The notes under the pieces: generated by a model | Databases searched by the model: none | What the model was told of the DNA's origin: nothing | Seen by the model: only the letters and a program-made list of their open reading frames with translations | NCBI RefSeq assembly: GCF_030272615.1 | Contig: NC_081409.1 | Location: 912,639,840-912,703,839, forward strand | DNA length: 64,000 nucleotides | From: Cryptomeria japonica | Taxonomy: Eukaryota; Streptophyta; Pinopsida; Cupressales; Cupressaceae | Direction of reading: 5' to 3' | Shown here: in pieces, positions 12,201 to 24,027 of the stretch | Position numbering within the stretch: position 1 is the first letter of the stretch | Layout: every line of letters starts with the position of its first letter | Translations under genes and position numbers: made by a program

Positions 12201-13465
12201 TCGACAAAGAGCACATCCTGAGGGTTCTAAGGTGGAGGGATATATGGTATACCAGACTATGGTGTACATTTCTAAATATCTTCCTAATTTTGCAGCAAAG
12301 ATCCACATGGATCGCATTTGGGATCCCAACACCATTAACAAATTCGAAGGGGAGTAATTGACGGGGAAAGGTAGATTGAGGAAAGTGAGAGGTAATTATA
12401 AGATGTTATTGTAGTTAATTAATTCTTAATCTTCAAAATAAACCGATTGTAAGACGTCTATTTATTTTTTCTATAGTTGGTCGAGAGTGGGATGCACTAC
12501 ATTTGTATATTGCAAACAATCTTGATTGGATGACGGTATGGATTGAACATTGTCAACATTCTGGATGCATGTTAACATGGGAAGGTGTGGCTTCATTGGT
12601 TAAAGAAGCACATCGTAATGGAGATTCCAATGTTATGCAAAGGGAAATTGATTTAGCATATGGTTTAAGAGATAAATAGGTACGTATAAATTTATTAATC
12701 ACCCATATGTTTATCAACTCACAATGCAATAAATTTTACATGTTTGACATATCGCAGGTCAAACACCACAATGCTATGTGCTGCAATGGTCATAAATTTC
12801 ACATAAAAAAGTTGGATGACACGAAGAAAACTTGTGATTCTGGCATCACTGCAGTCTTTGAGGTGACAAATATTTCATCAAGAAATGACATTCATCCTCA
12901 ACAGTCTCAAAATTGATACTGTGGCATTTTGGATGATATACTTGAGTGTGACTTTAATTCCTTCAAATTAGTTTTGTTTGTCGTCAAATGGTACAGGCTA
13001 CGATTGAATAAAAATGATCCTGATAGAACTGTTATTGAACATGATAATGGTTTTATAATGCTAAATACAAGGTCATTTGAACCAGTTGGGGATGAGCCCT
13101 ATGTTCTTCCAAGCCAATGTGAGCAAGTATTTTACTCAGAGGTTCCACATAAACCGGGTTGGTCATTTGTTGTTAGACATGATCCAAGAGGAAGGCCGAT
13201 AAAGTATAAAGTGATGGAAGAAGAAGATATCAAAGAAGAAGATACCGAAGAAGTAGAAGATGAAGTGGATGGTGATCACGATCGACAGTTTCACAATGAT
13301 GAAGAAGAAGAAGAAGAAGAAGAAGAAGAAGAAGATGAAGATGATGATGATGTTGATGATGATGACGGTGATGGTGATGATGGTGATGATGATGGTGAAG
13401 ATGTTGATGATGATGATGACGACGACGACGACGACGATGATGACGATGACGACGACGACGATGAC

Positions 13466-13519
<54 letters not shown>

Positions 13520-13549
13520 GACCTTGATGTTCATGATGATGAGGAATGA
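9254..13549 (+). pseudogene. TNP2-type CACTA transposase with DUF4218/DUF4216 regions and acidic tail
   Basis: Multi-exon + strand gene. Exon 1 (9254-9457) has a transposase-associated zinc-type domain (CYCPCKICKG, HCRLHGH). Splice sites are readable: GT at 9458, AG at 9558; a GC donor at 9931 with AG at 10016; GT 10576/AG 10672; GT 10853/AG 10935. Later exons show LKVMNGLSN, CPNDHIIYHKQHEFQTECPEC, RFIPRLQRLF-like IIPRMQRLFKC, IEPLIDELPELWN, GKFACPVCGQK and HLFDSMHIGKNIIETLW (TNP2 core). Then follow DUF4218-like (12046-12357, FFNAQEHYLIHQVEEI) and DUF4216-like (12929-13200) regions. A TAG after IEEK (10396) and a frameshift near 10455 break the TNP2 core, and further stops follow. The product would cut and rejoin CACTA ends in the nucleus; this copy cannot be functional as read. 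Confidence 0.85.
13237..13545 (+). repeat. GAA/GAT/GAC microsatellite encoding an acidic Glu/Asp tail
   Basis: About 300 bases of GAA, then GAT and GAC triplets, in frame with the transposase C-terminal region. They encode a run of Glu followed by a very long run of Asp with few interruptions (VDG, GDG). Such runs expand by slippage, so length should vary between copies. Long open frames on the other two + frames and on the minus strand (Met- or Ile-rich) are artefacts of this repeat. Confidence 0.9.
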
Positions 13550-13945
13550 AATGTATGAGGAATTCGATTAGTATATTATCTATTCAATATTGACTTCTTG
13601 ATAGAATTTTTTTTACATAATTAATTCATTATGTTTTGAATTCTAATGCCATTACATAATTAATTCATGATGCACCTTTTAATATGGATATGGAGTTAAA
13701 CTATGTTTATTTATGGAAATTGGATTGTTTATTAGCTATGTGACTATTTATGTGACCATTTAGTTGAGGATCCTGCATAGTCTACATAAAGTAAAGGTAA
13801 GGAATTACAAAATTTACAATGATTTTGATGACAACATCTTTTTATTATTTAATACTCTTTTTGTCTACAAAGTTCATGTTGTTCATGTTGTGTATGATGT
13901 AATTTCGCTAACATTTTTTATATTTTTTCTTTCTCACAAGCCGAC

Positions 13946-16786
13946 ATGGATCCATCACATATCATAGACAGAGATGTACCTTGCGACACTTCTATCGAGC
14001 AGGTAAACCTCATTGTAATTGTACAAATTAGGTAGAAGCAAACTGTTACATTATTATGTTCTTTTTTTTAGTGATTTATACTAATTTTGTAATTGTTAAT
14101 GATATTATTGACACAGATGGATGTTCGGGGAAAGGGAAAGGGAGTTGTAGTACCTGAGCACCTTTCTATGGATGTCGAATCATTAGGGTTAAGAAATGAT
14201 GACCCTGAAGATCCCACAGACCTTTTGAAATTCTTTAAAATGCCTCTTATAAAATTAGAAAAGAGATTGTTGGTTTGGTAGTCGTGCATCCTACCACTGA
14301 TGCGATATGACATAGGGTGGAATTATTGTATAAGACATCAGAAAACTTGCAAGTAAGCAATAATGAAAGCTTTAATTATAACAAAAGTTCAATAATGGTT
14401 TATTTTTTATTCTCTTTTTATGTCATTAACTAAAATATGTACGTATTATTTTTACAGTAATTTATCCGCCCTCATGAAAGTCATTCCTACGATCGGGGTG
14501 TTGCAGGATCAGGTGATGATGATTTTCTTGTATTATCACTTGCTTGGCTTATCACTCTGAGTACCCAAAACACATCATACTTGATACTATCAATTTTCAA
14601 AATAAAGGTTCATCCTTGTTTACAATTCTTGCACTTTTCATATATTTAATGTTTGATGTATTTAATGTTTTATTCTTTAGGTGCTGTCAATGTTACTGTG
14701 CAAATGCTGACGCCGCCTCATTAGAGGTCACCCTCACTTGTGTTGCCGACTGCAATGTCGGCAACATGTAGCATGCAGACATCCTCTAGTGCACGTCATA
14801 TTGGCCCGCCCACTGTTGCTAGATCCCTCTTTTTCTCTATCTTCTGTCATGTGTTTATTTCCCATCAAGCGTTCTTTCTTGAATTCTAATGCCATTTCAT
14901 AGTGGATTCATTTTTTGTAGGAGGAGATGCACATGAGGATGTGCCACAGGCGACTACTGCTGATAACATAGCATCATTTCTTGGATCTTCTCGTATTGCT
15001 AGTACGGGAACATTGCAGGCCACATTCGTGGTAAGCGACGAAGAAATGCTTCCCTTAAAGATACAAAAGGTTCTAGGTACTTTAAAATAATTATTATATA
15101 TACTTTAATTGTAATTTACTTTATGATCACTCGTTTTGGACTAATATTGATCCCATGAATTTTTTGCAGGCAATGATATTTTCTATAAACATCTTAGTGA
15201 CATTGCATTGTAGATATTTGGGCCCACCATACGTAAAAGGTGGTACATCATATGTGAACTAACCCTTATGCACTTTTGATTTCATATCATTGCTAGAATA
15301 CTTTTCCTTTGATCCATTTCTTGAAGTGTAATAAATGTAGCTTCAGTTCATTTTTGAATCTAACAAGTTTTTTTTTGCTTTAAAAGGTGGAATGACCAAG
15401 AAAAAAGGTTAAAAGATGAATTGACAAACCAAATGGTTGAGTGGTTTGGAAATGACACCTTTGACAAAACTAAGCTCCTTGACAAAGCTGACACATATCT
15501 AAAGTATGTGAGGGACCAATACAGGACCCATTTGGAGAGGAACCTAAAGTACGAGCGTCCCCCCATGAAGGGAGTGGAAGGACCCGATTTTGGATGCCAA
15601 GGAGAGAATTGAAAGGAAAAAAGGAAATACACCAGTAGACGCCAAAAGAAGGTACGAGATACTATTAAGAATGTAATTATGTACTAATTAATTACTCTTT
15701 ATATTTATATAATCTAACATATTTCAAACTTTTTATAGACTGAGTGACACGTCAAAGGCAACTAAGGCAAGGCAAGAAAAGCATGGGCAACACAAACTCG
15801 GCTCTGGTGGTTACATGAAACTTGATGCACGAATTGTAAGTATCTCATGTAAACTCCCATATTGTCTCAAAATATTAATAAATTGCAAACGTTTTTTTTT
15901 TCAAACAATGCAAGGAAAATTCATGATACCAAGAAAAAATGCAGGGCTCTAAATTCAATAGAGCACCCACAGAAGATGACAAGAGAATTGCCTACCAACA
16001 AGGCTGTTCAGCCGTGGCTAATCGGCTACAAGAATTGAGTGGGCATACACAACATTCGAGTGCATCTGTCACATAGGTAAATATGGTAAATGGAAGTTGT
16101 TTCAAATTGAATACTTTACCAATAAAAATATTGATGTTGAGTTCCAACATAAAGTGACTATATTTATTTTAAATAAGCAAGCAATGATAACAATGTGCAT
16201 GTCATTGGAATGCAGCCTGCTAATTGTGAAACACCACCTGCACATGAACGTCCGGATGTGCATCCTAGTAGTGCAGGTATTCATTTGCTATTCAAATTTA
16301 TTTATTTAGCTATTAATACAATTAAACATCTTAATTTGTAATTAGAGTAGTAATTAATGTAACCTTTCTTGTTAATATTTTAGAGCATGTAGTCGGTGGT
16401 GAGCAAGTGGAGCATGATCTAGGTACACAACCTCAAGAACATGATGTTTCCCACTCAGGTGAAGAGGACCGTGGTGTTCAGCATGTTGAGGTTGAGGCTA
16501 CACAAAATGATGTGGCCCCATTAGGTAAAGAGCACAACAATTATGTTCTCTAAAATAATGAAATACTTGTAACAATAATTTTTATTTTTTTTTGAATTTA
16601 ACCCATTTCTTTGTTATTGCAGAGGACCCCCCTTCGCTTCAGTGTCCTTGTCCTCAGTATAGGACTAGGCATACATTGAGATCAGGAGCAGTTGGCGGAA
16701 CATTTGCAGAGGGGGGAAATGATGAAGACACCGATGTTCCACTTAGTCTTTTCATAGCTTCAAAGAAAAAACAAAGAAAGAAATGA
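13946..16786 (+). pseudogene. Second CACTA gene, Transposase_24 / TNPA-like, multi-exon
   Basis: A chain of short exons: MDPSHIIDRDVPCD (13946), MDVRGKGKGVVVPEHLSMD (14118), GDAHEDVPQATTADN (14925), WNDQEKRLKDELTNQMVEWF...KYVRDQYRTHLERNLK (15390-15612), LSDTSKATKARQEKHGQHKL...GGYMKLDAR (15740-15834), FNRAPTEDDKRIAYQQG (15953), and a C-terminal TRHTLRSGAVGGTF ending KKQRKK (16786). Arrangement (a helical block, then a Ser/Lys/Gly-rich segment, then an Arg-Glu-rich segment) resembles the plant transposase family Transposase_24 that accompanies TNP2 in CACTA elements; TNPA-type proteins bind subterminal repeats. Stops and lost splice phases (for example SDIAL* at 15213) suggest decay. The exon list is approximate. 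Confidence 0.55.
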
Positions 16787-17846
16787 TTGTAATCTAACTT
16801 ATTTGATAATGATTGATTTTTATGTGTTAGTGAATGTAATTATGTGCTAATTAATGGTTATGGATGATATGTGTTAATTAATATTGATGAATTTTGCGTG
16901 TTAATTAATGTTAATCAATGTTATGTGTTAATGAACGTTATGTGATATTAATGAATGAATGCTATATTTTATTAATGGTAGAAAGAATTAATTAATGAAT
17001 GTTATAAGATGTTAACAGGGAATTTAGAGTGATGTTAGGGGGGGGGGGAGGGGCCAAATGAGCTTCCACCTTCACGTGGTTGGCCCTGTTAAGTAGAGAA
17101 TATTAAACTATTCTCGAAACCAAGTGAAGCTCAACAAGGTAACACACTTTTCAATATGTCATTATGTTGCACAGTTAATCTTATTGAATAATGTATATTG
17201 AATCTTAATTGTAGGGTCCAATAGAGCCAACATGAACAACAACACCACAAGTTGCTGGGTATAATGAACTCCCATATTGTTTTGTCTTTACATGAACAAT
17301 ATGAGTTGCTTCTAGTGTTGATATCCAAGGTGGGACTACAAAAGTTATGAATATGCCTCATCCTTGTAAGTTTTTTTATTACAACTCCTAATTCTTGAGA
17401 CTAAACTTTTTGTTCTTGATGTTTTTCACTAGTTGTCATAACCTTTGACTTTGATGCTTGTGCCTTAATAGAACTAGATGCTTCTTGTATGCATACTTGG
17501 TCAAGGACTGCATTATGATGCTATAGGGCTACAAAATAAGATTATTTATTGTATTGAGTTGCACATTTGACATGAGTTTCCCTATGACTGCTATGCACAT
17601 TTATGTATATACACTATTTCTAGTCTGTATATTGATATTAATTTGGAGAAAATATTACAAAACTCAGAGTATTCTCCATAAGACTAGAAAAAAGCTCAGA
17701 TAAATTTCTGCAGTGTTTTCTTACAATTACTTGCGATCATTTTTTTAGGAGTCCTAGTATCCATTTATAACAGTATGGATGCATACAAGCTTTGGACCCT
17801 TCAAAAGAAAGTTTGTTACAAACAACCGGTCATTTTCAAGAAGCGG
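16787..17846 (+). other. CACTA interior between convergent genes
   Basis: From about 16800 to 17010 degenerate copies of TGTTAATTAATG follow one another. A run of ten G residues, with one A, starts at 17040. No credible coding sequence. The region separates the + strand transposase genes from the minus-strand ORF ending at 17847, so both genes end here. Confidence 0.5.
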
Positions 17847-20800
17847 TTATAAGTCCTTTTCAGCATCTATGGCTTCCTCTGCTTGTTGTTCTATTGCAAC
17901 CTCCTGTAACTGCTCCCGAGCATCTTCTTTCTGTCCCATATACTTATCTTTCTACTCCTGATACACATCATCAGTAGGCCAAGTAAAACTAGCAATCTTT
18001 TGTTTCATATCTTCTAGCCGCTTCCAAGTGACTCGTACATGCCCAATCTTTGTTTCTATGAAACCATAATGAGATTTCACTTTTTCAATTTCCTCAATTG
18101 TTTGGACAAATAAGGATGTGTCATCAGTACTAATAATTTGATTGATCCTTGGGGACAAATTGTGGTCCACCTCCTTTAACCAAGTCTTCTCTTCCTTTAG
18201 CTGGACAAGACCAATGAAACCTTCTGGAAACATTTTAAATTTATGATTTGCATATTCTTTCCTATAAAGTTGGGCTTTTCTTTTTATACCTGCTCCTTCC
18301 ATTGAAAGAATATTCATCTCTTTTATAAACTCACATGTGGACCTTAGATTGTCATTCTCTTCTGCATCTGCATGGGAAGGACACATGAGCTCTAACTCTT
18401 TACCTCTAGGCACCCACTTATTTGGGATTGGTTCCAAAGTGGCTTCTTCTTCTCTCAATTTGATCAAAATCTCAAGAATCCTCTTCATATTTATGTATAC
18501 ATTGGAGGTTTTGATTGAGTCAGCAAACTTCAAGATGGTGGCTTTCACCTTCTCCTCATATTTGTTTGCATACAATGTCTGAGCTTGTTTCAATTTTTCC
18601 AACTCATGTTGGACATTTTCAGGTAATTGGGAACTAGAAGGCATAGGAGAAGGGGGATATTTAATGATGGGACTAGTAGGAGGGGGTCTTGCTGGAGAGG
18701 AGGCTATCATGAGTGTAGAAGATTCACCGGGATGATATTGACCTGCCAGTTGACTCTGGAGTCTAGCAATTATGCTGTCTCTGTTGGCTATTCCTTCTTT
18801 AGCATCATTGTAGGCTTTTAAAATAGTCTCCAACTTCAATTGGAGATTAGCCTTTTCTTGTGCCTCTTTCTTTGCCACCACAACATTGAATTTTGTAGTC
18901 TCTAGGACTGTGCTTGTAGCTTCCACTACCCCTGTGTCTTGGACTCTTTTAACTATCATGCCTCCTAAGAGGCTAGAATCTGATGCATCCTTCCTTCTTT
19001 TGTTTCATCCTTCTTTAAAGACCACATGACAAGAGCAACATTATCTTTGTTGAATGTCACTACTTCCATAGGCTTTGTTTCTTTCCTCACTACATCAAGC
19101 ACTAAGGCATCAGCTATATCCCATTCAAGGAGAATCAACACACCAACCTTTGCTACCATTTCTCTTCCTTTCTCAGGGGTGATTGCTTTGAACTCCTCCA
19201 TCATTTCTTGCTTAACCTCTTCTTCTACCTGAGTTATAATTTTAAATGGTTGTTCACTTTTCCTCTGTTCACATCTAGTCTTGAATTGATCAATATTTTG
19301 CTTCCATAGAAACTTTATAAAAGCTCCTGATGTGACAAAATTACTGTCAGCTAGGAATTCTTCACTAGCTTGCTTAACATTAAGGTCCATTTCTTGGCCC
19401 TTTAACTCACCATCAGTCAAATTCATTTCAGCATTAGGTGGCTCTTTGGGCATCCCCTCTTGGGTCTCCTCATAGGTATAGGCAATCTCACCAAGACTCC
19501 CTAACTGCAATATTGTTCAGCCATAGCTTGTTCATCTCCAATGTGGATAGGAGACTGAGATGGAGAATATTGAGGCTCATCAGTTTCAATTTCCTTTCCC
19601 ACTCTCTACTTCTTAGGGGAATCCTGAATGTCAATGACATCTTCAATTTTCCTCTTCCCTTTTGAAGTGGAAGGCTCACCTGTCACTAGCATTATCACAG
19701 TGTACTTTGACCTTTTGTGCATTACATAGTCACCACGTGGGATATCTCTATCAAAGGCAGGCTTAGCCAATACCATCTTAGCCTTATCAGGCTCATTTTG
19801 CATTATGGCCTCCCTCTTTTCTTTTAAGGTCTGCATGAGATCTTCAAAATAAAGAATTAGGAATTTTATTTTCTCCTCAAATTGATTGAAGCTAGAAAGG
19901 GGGTCATAGCCAGTGTCAAATTGATGGATAAAATCAAGGGCTTTCTTATATGCCACCCACTTCTCCTTCCTTAGTTCTTTCTCATCTAAGGTAAATTCAT
20001 TTCTAATCAGATCTTTTGGGAATTGAAATTGATGTGGCCTACCTCTGCACACTGCTCTTTTTCTGAACATGCCATTGAAAAAATCCTCGAGGTCTACACA
20101 TCTTGACACTGCAGTAGACAGCCTATATGGCTTAAAGAATTCTTCAAAAAATCTCCATCCACCCTTAGTGATCACAAAATGGTGAGCCATGGTAATAGTT
20201 GGGAAAATAGTCACTTTACCTCTATTGGTTAGCTCTGCTTCTTATACTCCCCCAATTTGTCTCAGGACTTCTGCAATCCCTATCTTCAATGGGACTTGAT
20301 AGGGTAGTAAAAAGGGGGTGCCTCTAAATCCAAACACTCTAAAAATAGTAGACATAGGGTACAAATATATGTCTCCCCAATTGTGAACAATCTTGATATC
20401 CTTTGCAAACTCCTTTGGTCTGAGAAACTCCAAAAGAGCCTTAGGAATTCTAGGGTTTTCTCTACATAGAAGAATCCTAATTTTAGATGCAAAGCATCTA
20501 TCAAACTTTAAATAACTTGCATCTTCTCTATCCCAAGATAGAACAGTACTCCACAATTGCACTGGCATCTCCTCTTTATCCTTGACCTTAATCAGGTCCA
20601 TCTCCTTTCCAAAATAATCAGCCCCTTTGAACAGAAACATATGCATTAACATGGAGTACCATCCAAATGGCCTATCCACCTTACCATTTTTGACTCCTAC
20701 TAGCCCTTTATGAATTGCATGAGCAAGGTATGAGGCATAATCAAATGTTATTGCTAGGGAGGGGTTTAGAATTTGTGCAATCATTAACATATAATGGGTT

Positions 20801-21474
20801 GGCATATTCTTTTCAACATCCTCTCCAAAAATATGGCATAATGCCCAATACATACCCTTAGCTCTCAGAGTGAATAGGTTGAGAGAGAATGGTTCCATTG
20901 TGCTGGGGCCTACAACTGTTAACCCCCCTATCTTTACAAAGAATTCTTTCAATGGGCCACTTCTAAGATGATCCCTTTGTGTGTTGTAAACTTGGGCTAA
21001 TGACTCAAAGTCAATAGGTTCTAACAAATTGGAGGACTCACTAAGTTTAAACACTTTCCTAAATTCATCTTCATTTATCTCAATTAAGACTGATCCCTTT
21101 ATGTTCCTGATGCATCTTGCCACAGAGTCATAATTCTGTGCAATCAGGGCTAACAGATCTACATCCATAAAAACACTTGGGACAACAAGCTTTCCTACAT
21201 CCTGCTCCCATATGCCATTCAAAGGAGCTGAGGAATTCCTCTGCCCAAAACCGACTTTGGAGAGTCCTATGCCTGACAATCCTATTTCAGGGTCCCTCAA
21301 CCAATTACCCTTATCATAAAGGCCATCTCCAATTTTTAGATGAGGGTTCTTAGGTACTAGCTCTTTGGCCTTAGCCCCAGCATTGATGGACATGGTTAAT
21401 TGCTCTAAAAAATCATCACAGATATTTTGGTCCTAGTAATTCACTTTCTCTATAAATTCTCTTCTGGGTGCCAT
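17847..21474 (-). pseudogene. Unassigned ~1,200-codon gene carried antisense in the CACTA element
   Basis: Reading leftward from ATG 21474 (MAPRREFIEKVNY) to TAA 17847, one protein can be followed through four open blocks: 20242-21393, 19606-20214, 18965-19510 and 17952-18959. Four in-frame stops (TAG near 21435, TAA 20242, TAG 19606, TAG 17952) lie where Gln would fit, and two one-base frameshifts occur near 19500 and 19000. No introns are needed. The N-terminal ~480 residues look globular (MDVDLLALIAQNYDSVARCI, FGWYSMLMHMFLFKGADYFG, HHFVITKGGWRFFEEFFKPY). The middle is charged; the C-terminal third is Lys/Glu-rich and probably coiled coil (ETTKFNVVVAKKEAQEKANL). No zinc finger, nuclease, RT or signal peptide seen. 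It could be captured host DNA or a CACTA-family accessory gene. Function unknown. Confidence 0.6.
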
Positions 21475-22389
21475 TCTGGTCAAACAATTATATCACTAGA
21501 AGGTAGCACAGACCTCTAATAAAGTAATTCACACAGCAGTATTTGAGAACAAACCAAGAGTTATCAAGAAAAGCAAAAGAAACCTGATTATTTGCCTGAA
21601 GAAAATAGCTCTGCAACAATTCGCTCTACAACAAAATTTGATGAAACAATACTTAGCAATCAAGTTGATGCAAATTGAAAAGGGAAAGTTGGCTTTTAAG
21701 TTTTTAGAAATTAACTCCGCATGCTTCGGCTTTCTTTTTAGAATTAAATTCGCCAAATTGAATTCAAAACTAGCTTCAACGGGTCATAATTTCTCTAAGT
21801 CTTTCCTCTATTTCGCTCTTTCGCTACTTTGTAGAACATAAAACCCGTGCTCTTTTCTTTCATGAAACAACGCTGGCTGTTGGATCTCGAGAAGTTAAAT
21901 CGCCTTTATCTCTATTTAATCTCTTTGCTTTAGTGTCGGGCCCTACCTCCTTTTTGCCACTTCATGGGGTTTAACAATCGTGCACTTTTCCTTCGTGAGG
22001 CCGCGCCAAGCATTAGATCAAACTCAAATCACCCGGCCTTTAACTCCAACCGGGACCATCAATCCTTTTAACTAACTGCTCCTCATCTTGATGGCTAATA
22101 GTTTTTGCCATTTCACTGAGGTTAAGTTGCGGGCATCTTCGGGTCACGAAACAACGAGAAGCGTTGGATCAATCTTGAGATGAATGCCTTTTAAGTGGGC
22201 CCTTTATCCGGGAATTACTTACCCCACTTGTTATTCGGTTAATAAATGCCACATGGCAGTCGGCCATTAGCCCTGGAAATTCCTTTTGGTTCCACCCTTA
22301 ATCCGCCATGTGTTACCTTTTACTATTCCCACATAACTGTCGGTTACACCTAGGTGGGCCCTCAACCACTTTTTTAAACTACGTGTCAC

Positions 22390-22836
22390 GTCACTCCTCT
22401 ATGTGATTTCCACCTATCTTTCGTGACTTCACGAACATTATTCTTCATTTGGCTTGCTGCCACAAAACCACGAGAACCGTTAGATCAAAACAGACCTGAA
22501 CTGCTTTTAACTTCATACCATGCCTGTCCCTTGGGCCCATCGGCCTTTTCGCTACTTCGCAATGACTAACTTGCTAGCATCTTATCTTCACAAATTCACG
22601 CGAGCCTTTAGATCTCAAGAACTTGCTCATTGTTTACTCTTTTTATGACAACCTTGCCCGGACCCACTGCATACCACCAATTTAGTGCCTTGTCACCGCC
22701 ATGTCATTGCCAACTGGGGTTACCACATTTACTACCACTCTTAGCGGGACCCTCCACCTTTTCACTATTTCATTGAAGGTATAGCTCGTGCATCTCCCGA
22801 CCATGAAACAACGAGAAGCCATTGATCTTTTTCCAA
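22390..22836. repeat. Tandem duplication, unit 1 (period 478)
   Basis: Starts GTCACTCC and runs to GATCTTTTTCCA. It matches 22868-23314 along its whole length with scattered substitutions (for example GGCTTGCTGCCAC against GGCTTGCAGCCAC). Confidence 0.8.
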
Positions 22837-22867
22837 GCTCTACAAAACGCGGTAGCTGTTATGCCAT

Positions 22868-23314
22868 GTCACTCCTTCGTGTGATTTCCACCTATCTTTC
22901 GTGACTTCGCAAACATTATTCTTCGTTTGGCTTGCAGCCACAAAACCATGAGAACCGTTAGATCAAAATAGACCTGATCTGCTTTTAACTTCATGCCATG
23001 CCTGTCCCTTGGGCCCATCGGCCTTTTCGCTATTTCGCAATGACTAACTTGCTAGCATCTTATCTTCGCGAATTCACGCGAGCTGTTAGATTTCAAGAAC
23101 TTGATTGTTGTTTACTCTTTTTATGACAACCTTGCCTGGACCCATTGCATACTGCCAACTCAATGCCTTGTCACCGCCATGTCATTGCCAACTGGGGTTA
23201 CCACATTTACTACCACTCTTAGCGGGACCCTCCACCTTTTCGCTATTTCGCTGAAGGTATAGCTCGTGCATCTCCCGACCACGAAACAATGAGAAGCCAT
23301 TGATCTTTTTCCAA
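22868..23314. repeat. Tandem duplication, unit 2 (period 478)
   Basis: Second copy of 22390-22836. Most differences are C/T or G/A, consistent with an old duplication decaying by transitions. Confidence 0.8.
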
Positions 23315-23998
23315 CCTGATCATTCTTTAACCAAAGAAGACTGCTTATCTCTGGGACCCGCCAAACCCTTTCACCACTTCGCAAAGGTTAAAACACGTTC
23401 AGCTTGATCTCATGAAACCACGGTGTTCATCCAATTAGATGAAACTTGATCGGTGTTTAGCTTTGGTCCAAACCTATATGCCAGGTCCACCTTCACCTTT
23501 CGCTACTTCGCGAAAACTAAGTTTTGAGAACTTTTTTGGTCGCGAATCAACACGGGCCATCAGATCAACAGAAAACCACATGATACTTATAAGGCTCGAT
23601 GGACATTAGAAAAGGCAGATTAAAAGTGAACAAGAATAAAATATTTAAAGGGACCGCCTAGGTAAATGACAAGGGGAGAACACTTTTATGATAAATGGAC
23701 CCATCGCTTAAGTGAATAGTACAGTAACGCCAAATTATAAACCAAAAGGGCTTTTCTCAGGTATTATTTTTTTTTATATCGATGATAATTATTACTTTTT
23801 TTTAATAAAAATGGTCATTGTCAGAATTACGATGAGTACCAAGCTTTCGACCGATGACTTCTTTGACCGTCGGCAGAGTCCATTGGATTGTCGAATTTCC
23901 GATGAGCATGGCATCGTTAACCAATCTGACACCGAGTTTTCGACGGTGGATTTTGTTGACACTCCGACGAAAATTTGTCAAAAATCTGACAAACAGTC

Positions 23999-24027
23999 GT
24001 CGAAAATCAGCTCCGAATGTACCAGTA
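23999..24027 (-). repeat. CACTA right terminal inverted repeat
   Basis: Read inward on the minus strand it starts TACTGGTACATTCGGAG and continues CTGATTTTCGAC. Subterminal copies of the TCCGA/TTTCGACG motif occur at about 23846-24010, mirroring the left end. Confidence 0.8.

Larger units (their letters stand above)
21475..23998. repeat. Repeat-rich block at CACTA right side (TTTCGCTACTTCGC motif array)
   Basis: No coding sequence. GC content is higher than in neighbours. The motif CTTTTCGCTACTTCGC and variants recur at roughly 21815, 22543, 22760, 23022, 23239, 23370 and 23497, usually followed by a purine tail, often with ACGAGAAGCCATTGATC or GAGAACCGTTAGATC nearby. These may be expanded subterminal protein-binding repeats or the upstream region of the antisense gene. 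From 23760 to 23998 TTTCGACG/TCCGA motifs take over. Confidence 0.55.
6547..24027 (+). mobile_element. CACTA (En/Spm) DNA transposon, 17.5 kb, with cargo
   Basis: Left end CACTAATACATTTGGA and right end (read inward on the minus strand) TACTGGTACATTCGGAG form imperfect terminal inverted repeats of about 29 bases. Flanks are identical AGC triplets (6544-6546, 24028-24030), the 3-base TSD typical of CACTA elements. The insertion splits the copia RNase H frame exactly. Inside, in order: subterminal TTCCGACG-type repeats, a PPR fragment (-), a TNP2-type transposase pseudogene (+), a Transposase_24-like gene (+), an unassigned ~1.2 kilocodon ORF (-), a repeat-rich GC-richer block, and right subterminal repeats. 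The outermost right base pair differs from CACTA (TACTG), so the right end has mutated or is divergent. Confidence 0.9.

Noticed and set aside
13163-13571. Long Ile-rich (-) and Met-rich (+) open frames
   Set aside because: They are other-frame readings of the GAA/GAT/GAC microsatellite that encodes the Asp/Glu tail.
18337-19232. + strand ORFs rich in Ser/Thr
   Set aside because: Shadows of the minus-strand coding blocks of the unassigned CACTA gene.
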